Of a stretch of 64,000 nucleotides of DNA, positions 1 through 10,014 are shown one piece after another. Within the stretch, counting starts at the first letter, position 1; every line of letters begins with the position of its first letter. The stretch lies in contig NZ_JBHTIH010000003.1 of NCBI RefSeq assembly GCF_042677045.1, forward strand, positions 887,317 to 951,316, read 5' to 3'. A program made the position numbers and the translations under genes. The notes beneath the pieces were generated by a model. It ran no database searches, was not told the origin of the DNA, and saw nothing but the letters and a program-made list of their open reading frames with translations. Source of the DNA: Lysobacter_K koreensis. Its GTDB lineage: Bacteria; Pseudomonadota; Gammaproteobacteria; Xanthomonadales; Xanthomonadaceae.

Positions 1-949
1 CGCGCCAGCGCAGCGGCTGCAGTTCCAGCTTGTAATGGCTGAACGCGTGCGCGATCGCCGGCAGGTATTCGCGGTGGTCGAAGTCGGCGTGCAGTTGCGC
101 GTCGAACCAGGCGCGGGCGCCGTCGATGTCCTCGGCCTGCGGCAGCGACCACAACGACGCCCACACCCCGGTCGGTGGCCGGCGCTGGAGCAGGATGCGG
201 CGCCGCGAGTCCTCGGCCCAGAGCACGTGCGCGTATTTCTGCGGCGGCGTCTTCGCTGGCTTGCGCGTCGGCAGCTCGGCAACCCGGCCGTCGATGCGCG
301 CGACGCAGTCGTGTTGCAGCGGGCACAGCACGCAGGCCGGGTCGGCGCGCGTGCACAGCGTCGCGCCCAGGTCCATCTGCGCCTGGGTGTAATCGGCCAT
401 TCGCGTGGACGGGAGTTGCGGGCTCGCGACATGATCGTCGGCCAACGCCCATAGCTGCTTTTCGATCGCGGGCAACGCCGGCCAGCCGGCGATGCCGTGG
501 TAGCGCGCGAGCACGCGCTTGACGTTGCCGTCGAGGATCGCGAAGCGATCGCCCCAGGCCTGCGACAGGATCGCCGCCGCGGTGCTGCGGCCGATGCCCG
601 GCAGCGCGACCAGCGCTGCAAGATCGCGCGGCAGGTCGCCGCCGTGCAGCTCCATGCAACGCTTGGCGGTCGCATGCAGGTTGCGCGCGCGGGCGTAGTA
701 GCCCAGTCCCGACCACAGCGCGAGCACCTCGTCCTGCTCTGCCGCGGCGAGCGCAGGCAGCGTTGGTAGCGCCGCGACGAAGCGCTCGAAGTAGGGCGCC
801 GCGGTCTTGACCTGGGTCTGCTGCAGCATGATTTCCGCCAGCCACACCCGGTACGGCGTGCGCGGGTGCTGCCACGGCAGGTCGTGGCGACCGCTGGTGT
901 CGAACCACGCGAGCAAGCGCTCGGCGAAGGTGTCAGTGGGCGCGCTCAT
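1..949 (-). CDS. mutY: Adenine DNA glycosylase MutY (3' part cut by window edge)
   Basis: This enzyme removes adenine mispaired with 8-oxoguanine in base excision repair. From the ATG at 949 the frame stays open to the window edge, so the C-terminal part of the NUDIX-like 8-oxoG recognition domain is missing. Visible signatures are the catalytic Glu in EIMLQQTQV (Glu39), the helix-hairpin-helix LPGIGRSTAAAIL around residue 120, the catalytic Asp in ILDGNVKRV, and the iron-sulfur cluster loop with Cys-x6-Cys-x2-Cys-x5-Cys spacing. The start codon overlaps the stop of the upstream AsmA-like gene by four bases, so the two are probably translated together. The identification is secure; only the 3' end is unknown. 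Confidence 0.95.
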   Translation of the reverse strand, partial: MSAPTDTFAERLLAWFDTSGRHDLPWQHPRTPYRVWLAEIMLQQTQVKTAAPYFERFVAALPTLPALAAAEQDEVLALWSGLGYYARARNLHATAKRCMELHGGDLPRDLAALVALPGIGRSTAAAILSQAWGDRFAILDGNVKRVLARYHGIAGWPALPAIEKQLWALADDHVASPQLPSTRMADYTQAQMDLGATLCTRADPACVLCPLQHDCVARIDGRVAELPTRKPAKTPPQKYAHVLWAEDSRRRILLQRRPPTGVWASLWSLPQAEDIDGARAWFDAQLHADFDHREYLPAIAHAFSHYKLELQPLRWR

Positions 950-2250
950 AGAAGCGGCGACTGCCCGTCATCGAACTCGATCTCGACGCCCTCCAGCGTG
1001 GCCCCGGAAATCACCAGCGTCGGCGTGCTCAAGGTGCCGTCGATCGGCGGCAGCGGCGAGCCGCTGGCGGCCGCTTTCGTCCATGCGAGCACTTCCGGCA
1101 GCCGGAAGCGCCCGTCGAACACGGTGGCATCGCGACGCAGCCGCAACGCGGCGGTGTCGCTGAAATCCGGCTTGCCGTCGTAGCGCAGCGCGAACGGCAG
1201 CGGCGAGCGCGATTGCCCGATCGGCGGCGGCAACGCCGGCCACGCCTGCGGCCACTGCGCGATCACCCCGTCGAGCTGCCCGCTGACGCGACGACCCAGA
1301 GCGAGCGTGCCGTGGGCGTCGAGCGTGGGCACCGGATCGGTGTCGGTCGCACCACGGCCGCGAAGGGCGACACCGGCCGGTGCGAGCGTCCACGTCGCCT
1401 CGTCGAATACTAGCGGGCTGTGCAGGCCGAGCGCGAACGGCAGGCGCGTCGTGCCCGATTCGTACGCCGCGGCCATGCCCAGCCGCGCCGGCGTCACCTG
1501 CAGCTGGTCGTCGCCGAGCCGCAGCGGTCCTGACAACGCGAGCGTCGCCGGCATGCGCCAGTCGCCGCGCTCCAAGGTGACGCGGCCGTGCGCGGCGAAA
1601 CCGGTCACGCCGGACTGGATCAGCGCCTGCGGCCGCGTGATCGCCACGGCCAGGTCGACCGGAATCGCGAGCGGTGGGTCGAGATAGCGGCCGCGCAGGC
1701 GCGCCTGCATCGGCCTGTCGGGGTACAGCGAGGGCAGGTCGGCGTGGATGCGGTCGACGCGCCAGTTGTCGTTGGCGATCGCGCCGTCGCTGATGCGCAG
1801 GCCGGCGGTCAGCGTCGGGAAGCGCTTCTCCGCCGGCGGGCGGGTCGCCTGCCAGTGTTGCAACGCCGGCAGGTCGATTTGCGGCGCGTCCAGTTCGATG
1901 CGCTCGACGGTGAGGTCGCGGCCGCGCGCGCGGATCGTCGACCACGGCAGCGACAGGTACACGCGTCTGGCGCGCAGCACCGGCGTGGCCGCGCCCGGTT
2001 CGCGCGCGACCACGTCGCGCAGCACCAGCGTTGGCGTGCCGCGCAGGCGGTATTCGCTGGCGCCACTGGCACTGATCTGCAGGCCGAGCGCGGCGCCGAT
2101 GCGATCGAGCAGCAGGCCGGCCATGCGCTCGGGCTGCGCGACCCAGCGCAGCGCCAGCGCCAGCAACGCGAGCAGCACCAGCAGCAGCACGACGAACACG
2201 ACCGCGCGCTTGTGGGACGGGCGGGAGTTTTGCTCGGGCGCTGCGCTCAT
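946..2250 (-). CDS. AsmA-family inner-membrane-anchored protein
   Basis: This 434-residue protein has an N-terminal transmembrane anchor (about residues 16-37, Leu/Val/Ala rich) followed by a long periplasmic region built of repeating beta-strand patterns. That is the layout of AsmA-like proteins, which contain bridge-like beta-grooves and are thought to affect lipid traffic to the outer membrane. It lacks the length of the large family members (TamB, YhdP), so it is a short AsmA-like protein. It lies 12 bases after ftsY on the same strand and overlaps mutY by four bases (ATGA type), which suggests an ftsY-asmA-mutY transcript. The family assignment is from fold pattern and the known Xanthomonas gene order; the exact role is unknown. 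Confidence 0.75.
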   Translation of the reverse strand: MSAAPEQNSRPSHKRAVVFVVLLLVLLALLALALRWVAQPERMAGLLLDRIGAALGLQISASGASEYRLRGTPTLVLRDVVAREPGAATPVLRARRVYLSLPWSTIRARGRDLTVERIELDAPQIDLPALQHWQATRPPAEKRFPTLTAGLRISDGAIANDNWRVDRIHADLPSLYPDRPMQARLRGRYLDPPLAIPVDLAVAITRPQALIQSGVTGFAAHGRVTLERGDWRMPATLALSGPLRLGDDQLQVTPARLGMAAAYESGTTRLPFALGLHSPLVFDEATWTLAPAGVALRGRGATDTDPVPTLDAHGTLALGRRVSGQLDGVIAQWPQAWPALPPPIGQSRSPLPFALRYDGKPDFSDTAALRLRRDATVFDGRFRLPEVLAWTKAAASGSPLPPIDGTLSTPTLVISGATLEGVEIEFDDGQSPLL

Positions 2251-2262
2251 ACGCCCGCGGCG

Positions 2263-3546
2263 TCAGGCGCCGAGCGTGCCCGGCAACAACGCATCGACGA
2301 ACGCCTCGGCATCGAACACGCGCAGGTCCTCGGGACGCTCGCCGATGCCGGCGAAGCGGATCGGGATGCCGAACTCGCGCGCCAGCGCAAACACCACGCC
2401 GCCCTTGGCGGTGCCGTCGAGCTTGGTCACCACCAGCCCGGTCACGCCTACCGCGGCATGGAACTGGCGCAACTGCGACAACGCGTTCTGCCCGGTGGTG
2501 CCGTCGATCACCATCAACACCTCGTGCGGCGCACGTGGGTCGACCTTGACCAGCACGCGCTTGATCTTGCCCAACTCGGCCATCAGCCCCTGCTGGGTGT
2601 GCAGGCGCCCGGCGGTGTCGGCGATCAGCACATCGGTGCCGCGCGCCTTGGCCGCCTGCAATGCGTCGAACGCCACCGACGCGGCGTCGCCACCCTTGCC
2701 CAGCGCGTTCTCGCCCTGCGCGATCACCGGCACGCCGTTGCGGTCGCCCCAGGCCTGCAGCTGCGCGACAGCGGCCGCGCGGAAGGTGTCGCCAGCGGCA
2801 AGCATCAGCGAGCGGTTCTCGTCCTTGAAGCGGCGCGCGAGCTTGCCGATCGTGGTGGTCTTGCCGACGCCGTTGACGCCGACGGTCAGCAGAACGAAAG
2901 GCTTCGCTTCCGGGTCGATCCGCAGCGGCACCGCGACCGGCGCCAGCATCGCCAGCAGCTCCGCACGCAACGCGCCGAGCAGGGCCTGGGCGTCGGCGAA
3001 CTCGCGCGACTTCATGCGCCGGCGCAGCGCCTCGAGCAGTTGCGTGGTCGCGGCGACGCCGACGTCGGCGGTGAGCAGCGCGGTTTCGATCTCGTCGAGC
3101 AGGTCGTCGTCGAGCTTGGGGTTGCGCGAGAACAGCCCGCCCAGGCTACGCGCGAAGCCGCTGCCGCGCAGGCGTTCGCGCCAGCCGGGCTTGCCGGGCG
3201 CGGCGGCAGGCTTGTCCTGGGTGGTCGCGTTCTCGACCTGCAGCTGCGCGGCCGGCGCGGGCAACAGCTCCGCGCCGGCGGGCGCGCTGACGAAGGGTTC
3301 GACATCCATCGCCGCGGCGATGATTTCCGACGGGATGGCCGGGCTCGCGGCCGACACCTCGAATGGCGCGAGCTGCGCGGGCGCCGTCGGTGCGGACGCT
3401 GTCGTGCCGGGATCGCTGCTCGCGGGCATCGTCTCGCTGCGACGGGCGTCCGGAAACGCGGCCGCCAGCTCCTCGGCGCTGTAGCGGCGTTCGGAGCTGG
3501 CGGGCGGGGAGGGATCGGGCTTCTTGCGGCGAAAAAAACTAACCAT
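2263..3546 (-). CDS. ftsY: Signal recognition particle receptor FtsY
   Basis: FtsY is the GTPase that docks SRP-ribosome complexes at the inner membrane for co-translational insertion. The 427-residue protein has an Ala/Pro-rich, charged N-terminal A domain (to about residue 110), a four-helix N domain, and a G domain with the P-loop GVNGVGKTTTIGKLA, DTAGRLH and the guanine-specificity motif TKLDGTAKGG. It starts with a basic stretch (FFRRKKP), a plausible membrane-targeting patch. It heads a leftward operon with the AsmA-like gene and mutY and is divergent from rsmD, the order usual in gammaproteobacteria (rsmD next to ftsY). Confidence 0.97.
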   Translation of the reverse strand: MVSFFRRKKPDPSPPASSERRYSAEELAAAFPDARRSETMPASSDPGTTASAPTAPAQLAPFEVSAASPAIPSEIIAAAMDVEPFVSAPAGAELLPAPAAQLQVENATTQDKPAAAPGKPGWRERLRGSGFARSLGGLFSRNPKLDDDLLDEIETALLTADVGVAATTQLLEALRRRMKSREFADAQALLGALRAELLAMLAPVAVPLRIDPEAKPFVLLTVGVNGVGKTTTIGKLARRFKDENRSLMLAAGDTFRAAAVAQLQAWGDRNGVPVIAQGENALGKGGDAASVAFDALQAAKARGTDVLIADTAGRLHTQQGLMAELGKIKRVLVKVDPRAPHEVLMVIDGTTGQNALSQLRQFHAAVGVTGLVVTKLDGTAKGGVVFALAREFGIPIRFAGIGERPEDLRVFDAEAFVDALLPGTLGA

Positions 3547-3649
3547 CGAAACTAACCATCAGAACGGACCATCGAAGGCTGACCGGCGAGGCGCGGGCGG
3601 GGATGCGCGACAATGCGCACATGCTAGCACCGGCCCTCCGGCACCTCCG

Positions 3650-4836
<1,187 letters not shown>

Positions 4837-4857
4837 TCCAATGACACGGGGAATCCG

Positions 4858-5349
4858 ATGAAAACCACCACCCGCCTGATGCTGATCGCCTGCCTGGCGC
4901 TGCCGTTCCTGGCCGCGTGCAAGAAGGAAGAAGCCGCGCCGGTCGCTGCCGTGCAGGCACCGCTGGTCGCGCCGACCGGCACCGAGAGCGCCGACTGGGA
5001 CAAGTACCTGCAAGAAGTGGTGACCCGAAACATCGATGGCGCCACCAGCGTCTACCTCTACACGCTGCCGTCGGAGACCTCGGCCGATTTTGCCGGCGAG
5101 TACGCGCGCCAGCTGGAGAAGGCCGAGGCCGACGTCGCCCGCGGCGGTGTCGAAGGCACGCTGCTGGCCTACGGCTCGCAGAACTCGGCCAAGTCGGCCG
5201 ACCTCGCGATCGCCGCGTTTGCCAAGGCGCAGGCCGGTTCGATGAAGGGGGTCAAGGTGCTGTTCATCGGCGCGCCGGCGGACAGCGAGCGCGTCAAGGC
5301 GGCCGTGGTTGCGTCGGGCGCCGAGTTCAAGTTCATCGAAGCCAAGTGA
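4858..5349 (+). CDS. Putative lipoprotein of unknown function
   Basis: A 163-residue protein with a lipoprotein signal: basic start, hydrophobic core and the lipobox LAAC, with the acylated Cys at about residue 21, followed by KKEEAAP. After an Ala/Pro linker there is a compact alpha/beta region (about residues 45-163) containing YLYTLPSE and VKVLFIGAP, which suggests a small alternating fold. I do not recognise a domain. It follows coaD by 21 bases and is followed by a strong hairpin, so it may be the last gene of an rsmD-coaD transcript. The location is conserved in Xanthomonas-type genomes, as far as I recall. Confidence 0.75.
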   Translation: MKTTTRLMLIACLALPFLAACKKEEAAPVAAVQAPLVAPTGTESADWDKYLQEVVTRNIDGATSVYLYTLPSETSADFAGEYARQLEKAEADVARGGVEGTLLAYGSQNSAKSADLAIAAFAKAQAGSMKGVKVLFIGAPADSERVKAAVVASGAEFKFIEAK

Positions 5350-5389
5350 CGCAATGGCCCCGTGCGCGTTGCGCACGGGCCATTGCGTC
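5349..5389. terminator. Long hairpin after the lipoprotein gene
   Basis: Starting at the stop codon of the preceding gene, an 18-19 bp stem closes on a GTT loop with a single bulged C. No U-run follows, so it may act as a processing or stabilising 3' hairpin rather than a classical intrinsic terminator. Confidence 0.6.
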
Positions 5390-5464
5390 ATCCCGAACAC
5401 AGTGAGGGATCTGCTTCGCGCGCGATCGTCGGCAAGCAGATTCCTCACATCCGGTTCGGAATGA
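5387..5464. repeat. REP-like imperfect inverted repeat
   Basis: Two arms of about 30 bases (5387-5416 and 5434-5464) are imperfect reverse complements; the outer ends are GTCATCCCGAAC and GTTCGGAATGAC. The type (GTCATtCCGAAC...GAGGGATCTG) is a dispersed intergenic repeat in proteobacteria. The right arm ends eight bases before the ferredoxin start codon, leaving that gene without an obvious ribosome binding site. Confidence 0.75.
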
Positions 5465-5471
5465 CAACACC

Positions 5472-5720
5472 ATGTCGCTCAAGATCAACGAACTTTGCGT
5501 CAACTGCGACGTCTGCGAACCGGCCTGTCCCAACCAGGCGATCTCGCAGGGCGAAACCATCTACGTGATCGATCCGGCGCGTTGCACCCAATGCGTGGGT
5601 CACTTCGACGAACCGCAATGCGTGGTCGTCTGCCCGGTCGAGTGCATCGACCCCGATCCGGCCCATCCCGAGTCCACCGAACAGTTGCTCGCCAAGCTGG
5701 CGCGGCTGCAGCCCTTGTGA
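5472..5720 (+). CDS. yfhL: YfhL-type 2[4Fe-4S] ferredoxin
   Basis: An 82-residue low-potential electron carrier. It has two cluster-binding segments: CVNCDVCEPACP (Cys-x2-Cys-x2-Cys-x3-Cys-Pro) near the N-terminus and a second with the unusual Cys-x2-Cys-x8-Cys-x3-Cys spacing. This long loop in the second motif, followed by a C-terminal extension, is the hallmark of the Allochromatium/YfhL-type ferredoxins. No strong Shine-Dalgarno is visible before the ATG because a REP-like repeat abuts it. In Xanthomonas-type genomes this gene sits between coaD and ggt, as here. Its redox partner cannot be told from the window. Confidence 0.93.
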   Translation: MSLKINELCVNCDVCEPACPNQAISQGETIYVIDPARCTQCVGHFDEPQCVVVCPVECIDPDPAHPESTEQLLAKLARLQPL

Positions 5721-5753
5721 CGCAGGCGAAATGAAGCAACAGGAGCAAGTGCA

Positions 5754-7496
5754 ATGCGCGTGGAGCTGACTGTGTGTCGAGGCCTGTTGCTCGCGGCCGG
5801 TTTGCTACTCTCCACGACATCGCCTGCTGCGCAGGCAGCACAGGCCGACGCCAAGCCCGCGTCGCCCCACGCAACCCCCAAACACCCACCCGGCGCCGCG
5901 ATCGCCAGCGCGCATGCGTTGGCGACCCAGGCCGGCCTGGACATGATCCGCGCCGGCGGCAATGCGTTCGATGCGGCGATCGCGGTGTCGGCGACGTTGT
6001 CGGTGGTCGAGCCGATCAGTTCCGGCATCGGCGGCGGCGGCTTCTTCCTGCTGCACGACGCCAAGGCCGAGCGCGACGTGTTCCTCGACGCGCGCGAGAC
6101 CGCGCCGGCGTCGGCGACGCCGGCGGCCTACCTCGACAAGGACGGCGAACTCAACCGCGACCGCGCCACCAACGGCCCGTGGTCGGCCGGCATCCCCGGC
6201 CTGCCGGCCGCGCTGGTGCACCTGGCGAACGACTACGGCAAGTTGCCGCTCAAGACGACGCTGGCGCCGGCGATCCGCATCGCCCGCGAGGGCTTCGAGG
6301 TCTATCCGCGGCTCGAGAAGGGCTACGGGAGCCGCCGCGAGGTGATGGAACGCTACCGCGGCACGCGCGCGGTGTTCCTCGCCGACGGCACGCCGCCGAC
6401 CGCGGGCGAGATCCTCAAGCAGCCCGATCTCGCGCGCACGCTGCAGTTGCTGGCAGACAAGGGCTTCGACGGCTTCTACAAGGGCGAGATCGGCAACAAG
6501 CTGCTGGACGCGGTCAAGCAGGAAGGCGGCAAGTGGCGCGCCGACGAGCTGGCCGGCTACAGGATCCGCGAGCGCGACCCGATCAAGTTCCGCTACCGCG
6601 GCTGGCAGGTCACCACCGCGCCGCCGCCGTCGTCCGGCGGCGTCGCGATCGCGCAGATGCTGCAGATCCTGCAAGGCTGGGACCTGGCCAAGCTCGACGC
6701 TGCCCACCGCACCCACCTGGTCAGCGAGGCGATGCGCCGCGCCTACCGCGATCGCACGATCTACCTGGGCGACCCGGATTTCGTGAAGATGCCGCTCGCG
6801 CGCCTCACCAGTGCCGATTACGCCGCCGGCCTGCGCGCCGGCATCCACCCGGAAAAGGCCACGCCCAGCGCGTTGCTGTCCGGCCTGCCGGCGCCGCTGG
6901 AAGACGACGAGACCACCCATTTCTCGATCATCGACGCCGACGGCAACCGCGTCGCCGCCACCCAGACGGTCAACCTGCTGTACGGCTCGGGGATGGTCGC
7001 GCCCGGCACCGGGGTGCTGCTCAACAACGAGATGGACGATTTCGCGCTCAGGCCCGGCACGCCCAACGCGTTCGGGGTGATGGGTTTTGCGGCCAATGCG
7101 CCGCAGGCCGGCAAGCGCATGCTCAGCTCGATGACGCCGACGTTCATCGAGTCGGACGCGCAGCTGGCGGTGATCGGCGCGCCCGGCGGCAGCCGCATTA
7201 TCACCCAGGTGCTGCTGGCGATCCTGGGCTACGACGCCGGGCTGGGCGCGCAGCAGGTTGCCGCGTTGCCGCGCTTCCACCACCAGTGGATGCCGGACGC
7301 GATCTCGGCCGAACCCGGCGCGCTCGACGCCGGCACGGTGCAGGCGCTGCAGGCGATGGGCCACACCGTCAACGCCGGCGAAACGAACTGGGGCAACCTG
7401 CAGACGGTGGTCTGGGACAAGGCGTCCGGTACGCTCGACGGCGGCAGCGACCCGCGCAATCCGGTCGGCAAGGCCGAAGTCATCCCGCGGCCCTGA
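5754..7496 (+). CDS. ggt: Gamma-glutamyltranspeptidase
   Basis: This periplasmic N-terminal-nucleophile hydrolase cleaves glutathione and other gamma-glutamyl compounds. The 580-residue precursor begins with a signal peptide ending near AQAAQA. The autoprocessing site is intact: the nucleophile Thr387 starts [12 protein letters not shown], giving large and small subunits of normal sizes. Substrate-binding motifs RMLSSMTPT and GAPGGSRII are conserved, as is [12 protein letters not shown] near the N-terminus. An AGGAG-type ribosome site (near 5741) precedes the ATG. It probably works in glutathione recycling and supply of cysteinylglycine to the cell. Confidence 0.96.
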   Translation: MRVELTVCRGLLLAAGLLLSTTSPAAQAAQADAKPASPHATPKHPPGAAIASAHALATQAGLDMIRAGGNAFDAAIAVSATLSVVEPISSGIGGGGFFLLHDAKAERDVFLDARETAPASATPAAYLDKDGELNRDRATNGPWSAGIPGLPAALVHLANDYGKLPLKTTLAPAIRIAREGFEVYPRLEKGYGSRREVMERYRGTRAVFLADGTPPTAGEILKQPDLARTLQLLADKGFDGFYKGEIGNKLLDAVKQEGGKWRADELAGYRIRERDPIKFRYRGWQVTTAPPPSSGGVAIAQMLQILQGWDLAKLDAAHRTHLVSEAMRRAYRDRTIYLGDPDFVKMPLARLTSADYAAGLRAGIHPEKATPSALLSGLPAPLEDDETTHFSIIDADGNRVAATQTVNLLYGSGMVAPGTGVLLNNEMDDFALRPGTPNAFGVMGFAANAPQAGKRMLSSMTPTFIESDAQLAVIGAPGGSRIITQVLLAILGYDAGLGAQQVAALPRFHHQWMPDAISAEPGALDAGTVQALQAMGHTVNAGETNWGNLQTVVWDKASGTLDGGSDPRNPVGKAEVIPRP

Positions 7497-7627
7497 GCGG
7501 CGACATCCCCAGCCGCCATCGCGAACCCACCGTCCGGCTGCAACCGCGCAGCTGAACACACGACGCGCGTCGCGTCGCTCCGAGCCGTCAACACGCCCCG
7601 GTTCCCCTGCACGGCGGGATCGTCGAT

Positions 7628-7657
7628 CATGGCGGCAACGGCATCGAAGCCGCCATG
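7628..7657. promoter_or_regulatory. Perfect 9-bp inverted repeat upstream of the MBL-fold gene
   Basis: CATGGCGGC and its exact complement GCCGCCATG are separated by 12 bases and end 14 bases before the next start codon. Position and symmetry fit an operator or an RNA hairpin affecting translation, but the high G+C makes chance stems common. Confidence 0.35.
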
Positions 7658-7671
7658 ACGTGGAGCGGACG

Positions 7672-8562
7672 ATGAAACTCTGGTCACTGATCGGCAACAG
7701 CCAGAAACTCGACGGCGGCGCGATGTTCGGCAACGCGCCGCGCGCGATGTGGGCCAAGTGGTCGCCGCCCGACGAGCACAACCGCATCGAGCTCGCCTGC
7801 CGCGCGCTGCTGGCCAGCCCGCTCAACGGCAAGACCGTGTTGTTCGAGGCCGGCATCGGCGCGTTCTTCGAACCGAAACTGCGCGAGCGCTACGGCGTGG
7901 TGGAGCAACGCCACGTCTTGCTCGACTCGCTGCAGGCCGCGGGTTTCCAGCCCGATCAGGTCGACGTCGTGGTGCTCTCGCACCTGCATTTCGACCACGC
8001 CGGCGGGCTGCTGGCGCCGTGGGTCGAAGGCCAGCCGCCAGCGCTGTTGTTCCCGAACGCGACTTACCTGGTTGGCCGCGAACACTACGAGCGCGCCCTG
8101 CAACCACACCCGCGCGACCGCGCCAGCTTCATCCCCGAACTGCCGGGCCTACTCGAGGCGACAGGGCGGCTGGAACTGGTCGACGGCGCGCATAGCCAAG
8201 CGCTCGGCAACGCCGTGCGCTTCCATTACAGCGATGGCCACACGCCGGGGCTGATGCTGGCGGAGATCGTCGGCCCCGAGGTCGTCGACGGTCAGCCGCA
8301 CGGTGGCGTGGTGTTCTGCGCCGACCTGATCCCGGGCCGGCCGTGGGTGCACGTGCCGATCACGATGGGCTACGACCGCAACGCCGAGTTGCTGATCGAC
8401 GAGAAGCAGGCTTTCCTCGCCGACAAGCTCGCGCGCAACGTGCATCTGTTCTTCACCCACGACCCGGGCTGCGCGCTGGCGCAGGTGGTGCGCGACGAGA
8501 AAGGCAAGTTCGCCACCGCGCACGAGGTGGCGCAGTTGCACGCGAGGCCGTTGTCGGCATGA
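7672..8562 (+). CDS. Metallo-beta-lactamase-fold hydrolase
   Basis: A 296-residue cytoplasmic protein (no signal peptide) of the MBL superfamily. The dinuclear zinc motif [10 protein letters not shown] lies at about residues 103-112, with further metal-ligand candidates in DGHTPG (His about 190), FCADL and FFTHD near the C-terminus. The overall pattern resembles the broad group that includes lactonases and similar metallohydrolases; the substrate cannot be assigned from sequence. The ATG at 7672 was chosen because it begins the conserved domain and follows a GGAGCGG ribosome site. Its stop overlaps the ATG of the TMEM43-like gene (ATGA), so the two products are translationally coupled. Confidence 0.85.
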   Translation: MKLWSLIGNSQKLDGGAMFGNAPRAMWAKWSPPDEHNRIELACRALLASPLNGKTVLFEAGIGAFFEPKLRERYGVVEQRHVLLDSLQAAGFQPDQVDVVVLSHLHFDHAGGLLAPWVEGQPPALLFPNATYLVGREHYERALQPHPRDRASFIPELPGLLEATGRLELVDGAHSQALGNAVRFHYSDGHTPGLMLAEIVGPEVVDGQPHGGVVFCADLIPGRPWVHVPITMGYDRNAELLIDEKQAFLADKLARNVHLFFTHDPGCALAQVVRDEKGKFATAHEVAQLHARPLSA

Positions 8563-9275
8563 AGGCCTGGTGGCTGTCGTCGGCGTGGCTGCTGGCGACC
8601 ACGGTGGCCGTTGCGCAAACCGTGCCGGAGGACGCGCCGCGACCCGGGAAGGTGCTGCGCGACGTCGATTTCGGCGTCACCAGCAGCCAGTTCGGCTTGG
8701 AGCGCCGCGTCGAGATGTACCAGTGGCGCGTCGATGGCGACGCGGGCGCTGGCAACTACCAGCGCGTCTGGAACAGCGCGCGCATCGATTCTTCCGGGTT
8801 CGCGCCCGGGCACGAGAACCCGCCCGACCTGCCGCTCGACAGCCAGCGCTGGTGGTCGCAGCAGGCCACCCTGGATGGCAAGCCGATCGATCTCGCGGTG
8901 CTGCGCACGCTGGGGCAATGGCGGGGTTTCCGGCCGAACTTCTCGCAGCTGCCGGGCAACCTGGCGGCGACGTTCCAGCCCGAGGGCGACGGCTTGGGCA
9001 GCAGCGAGAACCCGCTCGACCCGCAGATCGGCGACCTGCGCGTGGGCTGGAGCGAACTGGTATTGCCGCCGTTGGCCGGCAAGGTCGAACTGCGCGACGG
9101 ACGTTGGCGATTGTCGCCCAAGGCCGCCGCGGCGGTGATGCCGCCAGCTGAGCTGACCGCCGAAGTCAGCCCGCCCGATCCATCCACACCACGGCGATGG
9201 CCGTGGGTCGTCGGTGGCCTGCTGCTGGTTGCCGGGCTGCTGCTTGCCTCGCGCCGCAACCGCGGCAGGTCCTGA
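8559..9275 (+). CDS. TMEM43-like (DUF1625) membrane protein, probable
   Basis: A 238-residue protein with an N-terminal signal or anchor sequence (residues 1-20, cleavable after VAVA), a periplasmic segment, and a C-terminal transmembrane helix (about residues 207-226) followed by an Arg-rich tail. The extracytoplasmic part contains [22 protein letters not shown] and the [10 protein letters not shown] stretch. This spacing of Trp, Tyr and Asn-Pro residues resembles the TMEM43/DUF1625 family, known from human LUMA and widespread bacterial proteins of unclear function. It is shorter than full-length TMEM43, so this may be a partial or divergent member. The start overlaps the MBL-fold gene stop. 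The family assignment is an inference from pattern. Confidence 0.6.
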   Translation: MKAWWLSSAWLLATTVAVAQTVPEDAPRPGKVLRDVDFGVTSSQFGLERRVEMYQWRVDGDAGAGNYQRVWNSARIDSSGFAPGHENPPDLPLDSQRWWSQQATLDGKPIDLAVLRTLGQWRGFRPNFSQLPGNLAATFQPEGDGLGSSENPLDPQIGDLRVGWSELVLPPLAGKVELRDGRWRLSPKAAAAVMPPAELTAEVSPPDPSTPRRWPWVVGGLLLVAGLLLASRRNRGRS

Positions 9276-9282
9276 CGCGCGC

Positions 9283-9915
9283 TCAGTCGTTCTTGGTGCC
9301 GAAGATCTTGTCGCCGGCGTCGCCCAGCCCGGGCAGGATGTAGCCGACCTCGTTGAGGCGCTCGTCGATCGACGCGGTGTAGACCTCGACATCGGGATGC
9401 CGCGCTTCCAGCGCGCGCAGGCCTTCGGGTGCGGCGACCAGGAACAGGCCCTTGATGCGCTTGCAGCCGGCCGCCTTGAGCATGTCGACAGTTGCGATCA
9501 GGGTGCCGCCGGTGGCCAGCATCGGGTCGAGGATCAGCGCGGTGCGCTCGTCCATGCGGGCGGTGAGTTTCTCGTAGTAGCCAACCGGCTGCAGCGTGTG
9601 CTCGTCGCGCTGCAGGCCGACCACGCCGACCTTGGCGGCCGGGATCAGTTCCAGCACGCCAGGCAGCATGCCCAGGCCCGCGCGCAGGATCGGCACCAGG
9701 GTGATCTTGCGGCCCTTGATGCGGCGCGTGGCGACCGGCCCGGCCCAGCCGTCGACGACCGCGTCCTCGGTCTCCAGGTCGGCGGTGGCCTCGTAGGTCA
9801 GCAGGGTCGCGACTTCCGACGCCAGCTCGCGGAACTCCTTGGTGCTGTTGCCGACCCGGCGCATCAGCCCGAGTTTGTGCTGCACCAGGGGATGGCGGAC
9901 TTCGACGATCTTCAT
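9283..9915 (-). CDS. upp: Uracil phosphoribosyltransferase
   Basis: Upp converts uracil and PRPP to UMP in pyrimidine salvage. The 210-residue length and N-terminus ([19 protein letters not shown]) match the family. The PRPP loop [11 protein letters not shown], the RAGLGM segment near residue 80, and the uracil-binding C-terminal [13 protein letters not shown] are present. It is convergent with the TMEM43-like gene, with only seven bases between stops, and downstream of the class III aminotransferase on the same strand, with a hairpin terminator between them. Confidence 0.97.
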   Translation of the reverse strand: MKIVEVRHPLVQHKLGLMRRVGNSTKEFRELASEVATLLTYEATADLETEDAVVDGWAGPVATRRIKGRKITLVPILRAGLGMLPGVLELIPAAKVGVVGLQRDEHTLQPVGYYEKLTARMDERTALILDPMLATGGTLIATVDMLKAAGCKRIKGLFLVAAPEGLRALEARHPDVEVYTASIDERLNEVGYILPGLGDAGDKIFGTKND

Positions 9916-9956
9916 GGATGACCCGCGCGGAATTTTTGACGAGCCTAGCGCAGAAA

Positions 9957-9981
9957 CGCGAAAGGCCGGATCGCTCCGGCC
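9957..9981 (-). terminator. Hairpin terminator between the aminotransferase and upp
   Basis: A 10-bp stem (AAAGGCCGGA / TCCGGCCTTT) with a TCGC loop lies between the aminotransferase stop and the upp start. On the minus strand it is followed by a moderately T-rich stretch, so it should end the aminotransferase transcript. Confidence 0.7.
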
Positions 9982-10014
9982 TTTCCCAGGTGTTGCCGAC
10001 GACGCGAGCAAGGC

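Noticed and set aside
1588..3555. Long plus-strand open frames antisense to ftsY and the AsmA-like gene
   Set aside because: Arg/Gln-rich, low-complexity translations opposite well-identified genes; typical high-G+C shadows.
5805..7856. 683-codon minus-strand frame opposite ggt
   Set aside because: It covers the catalytic ggt gene in antisense and has no recognisable domain.
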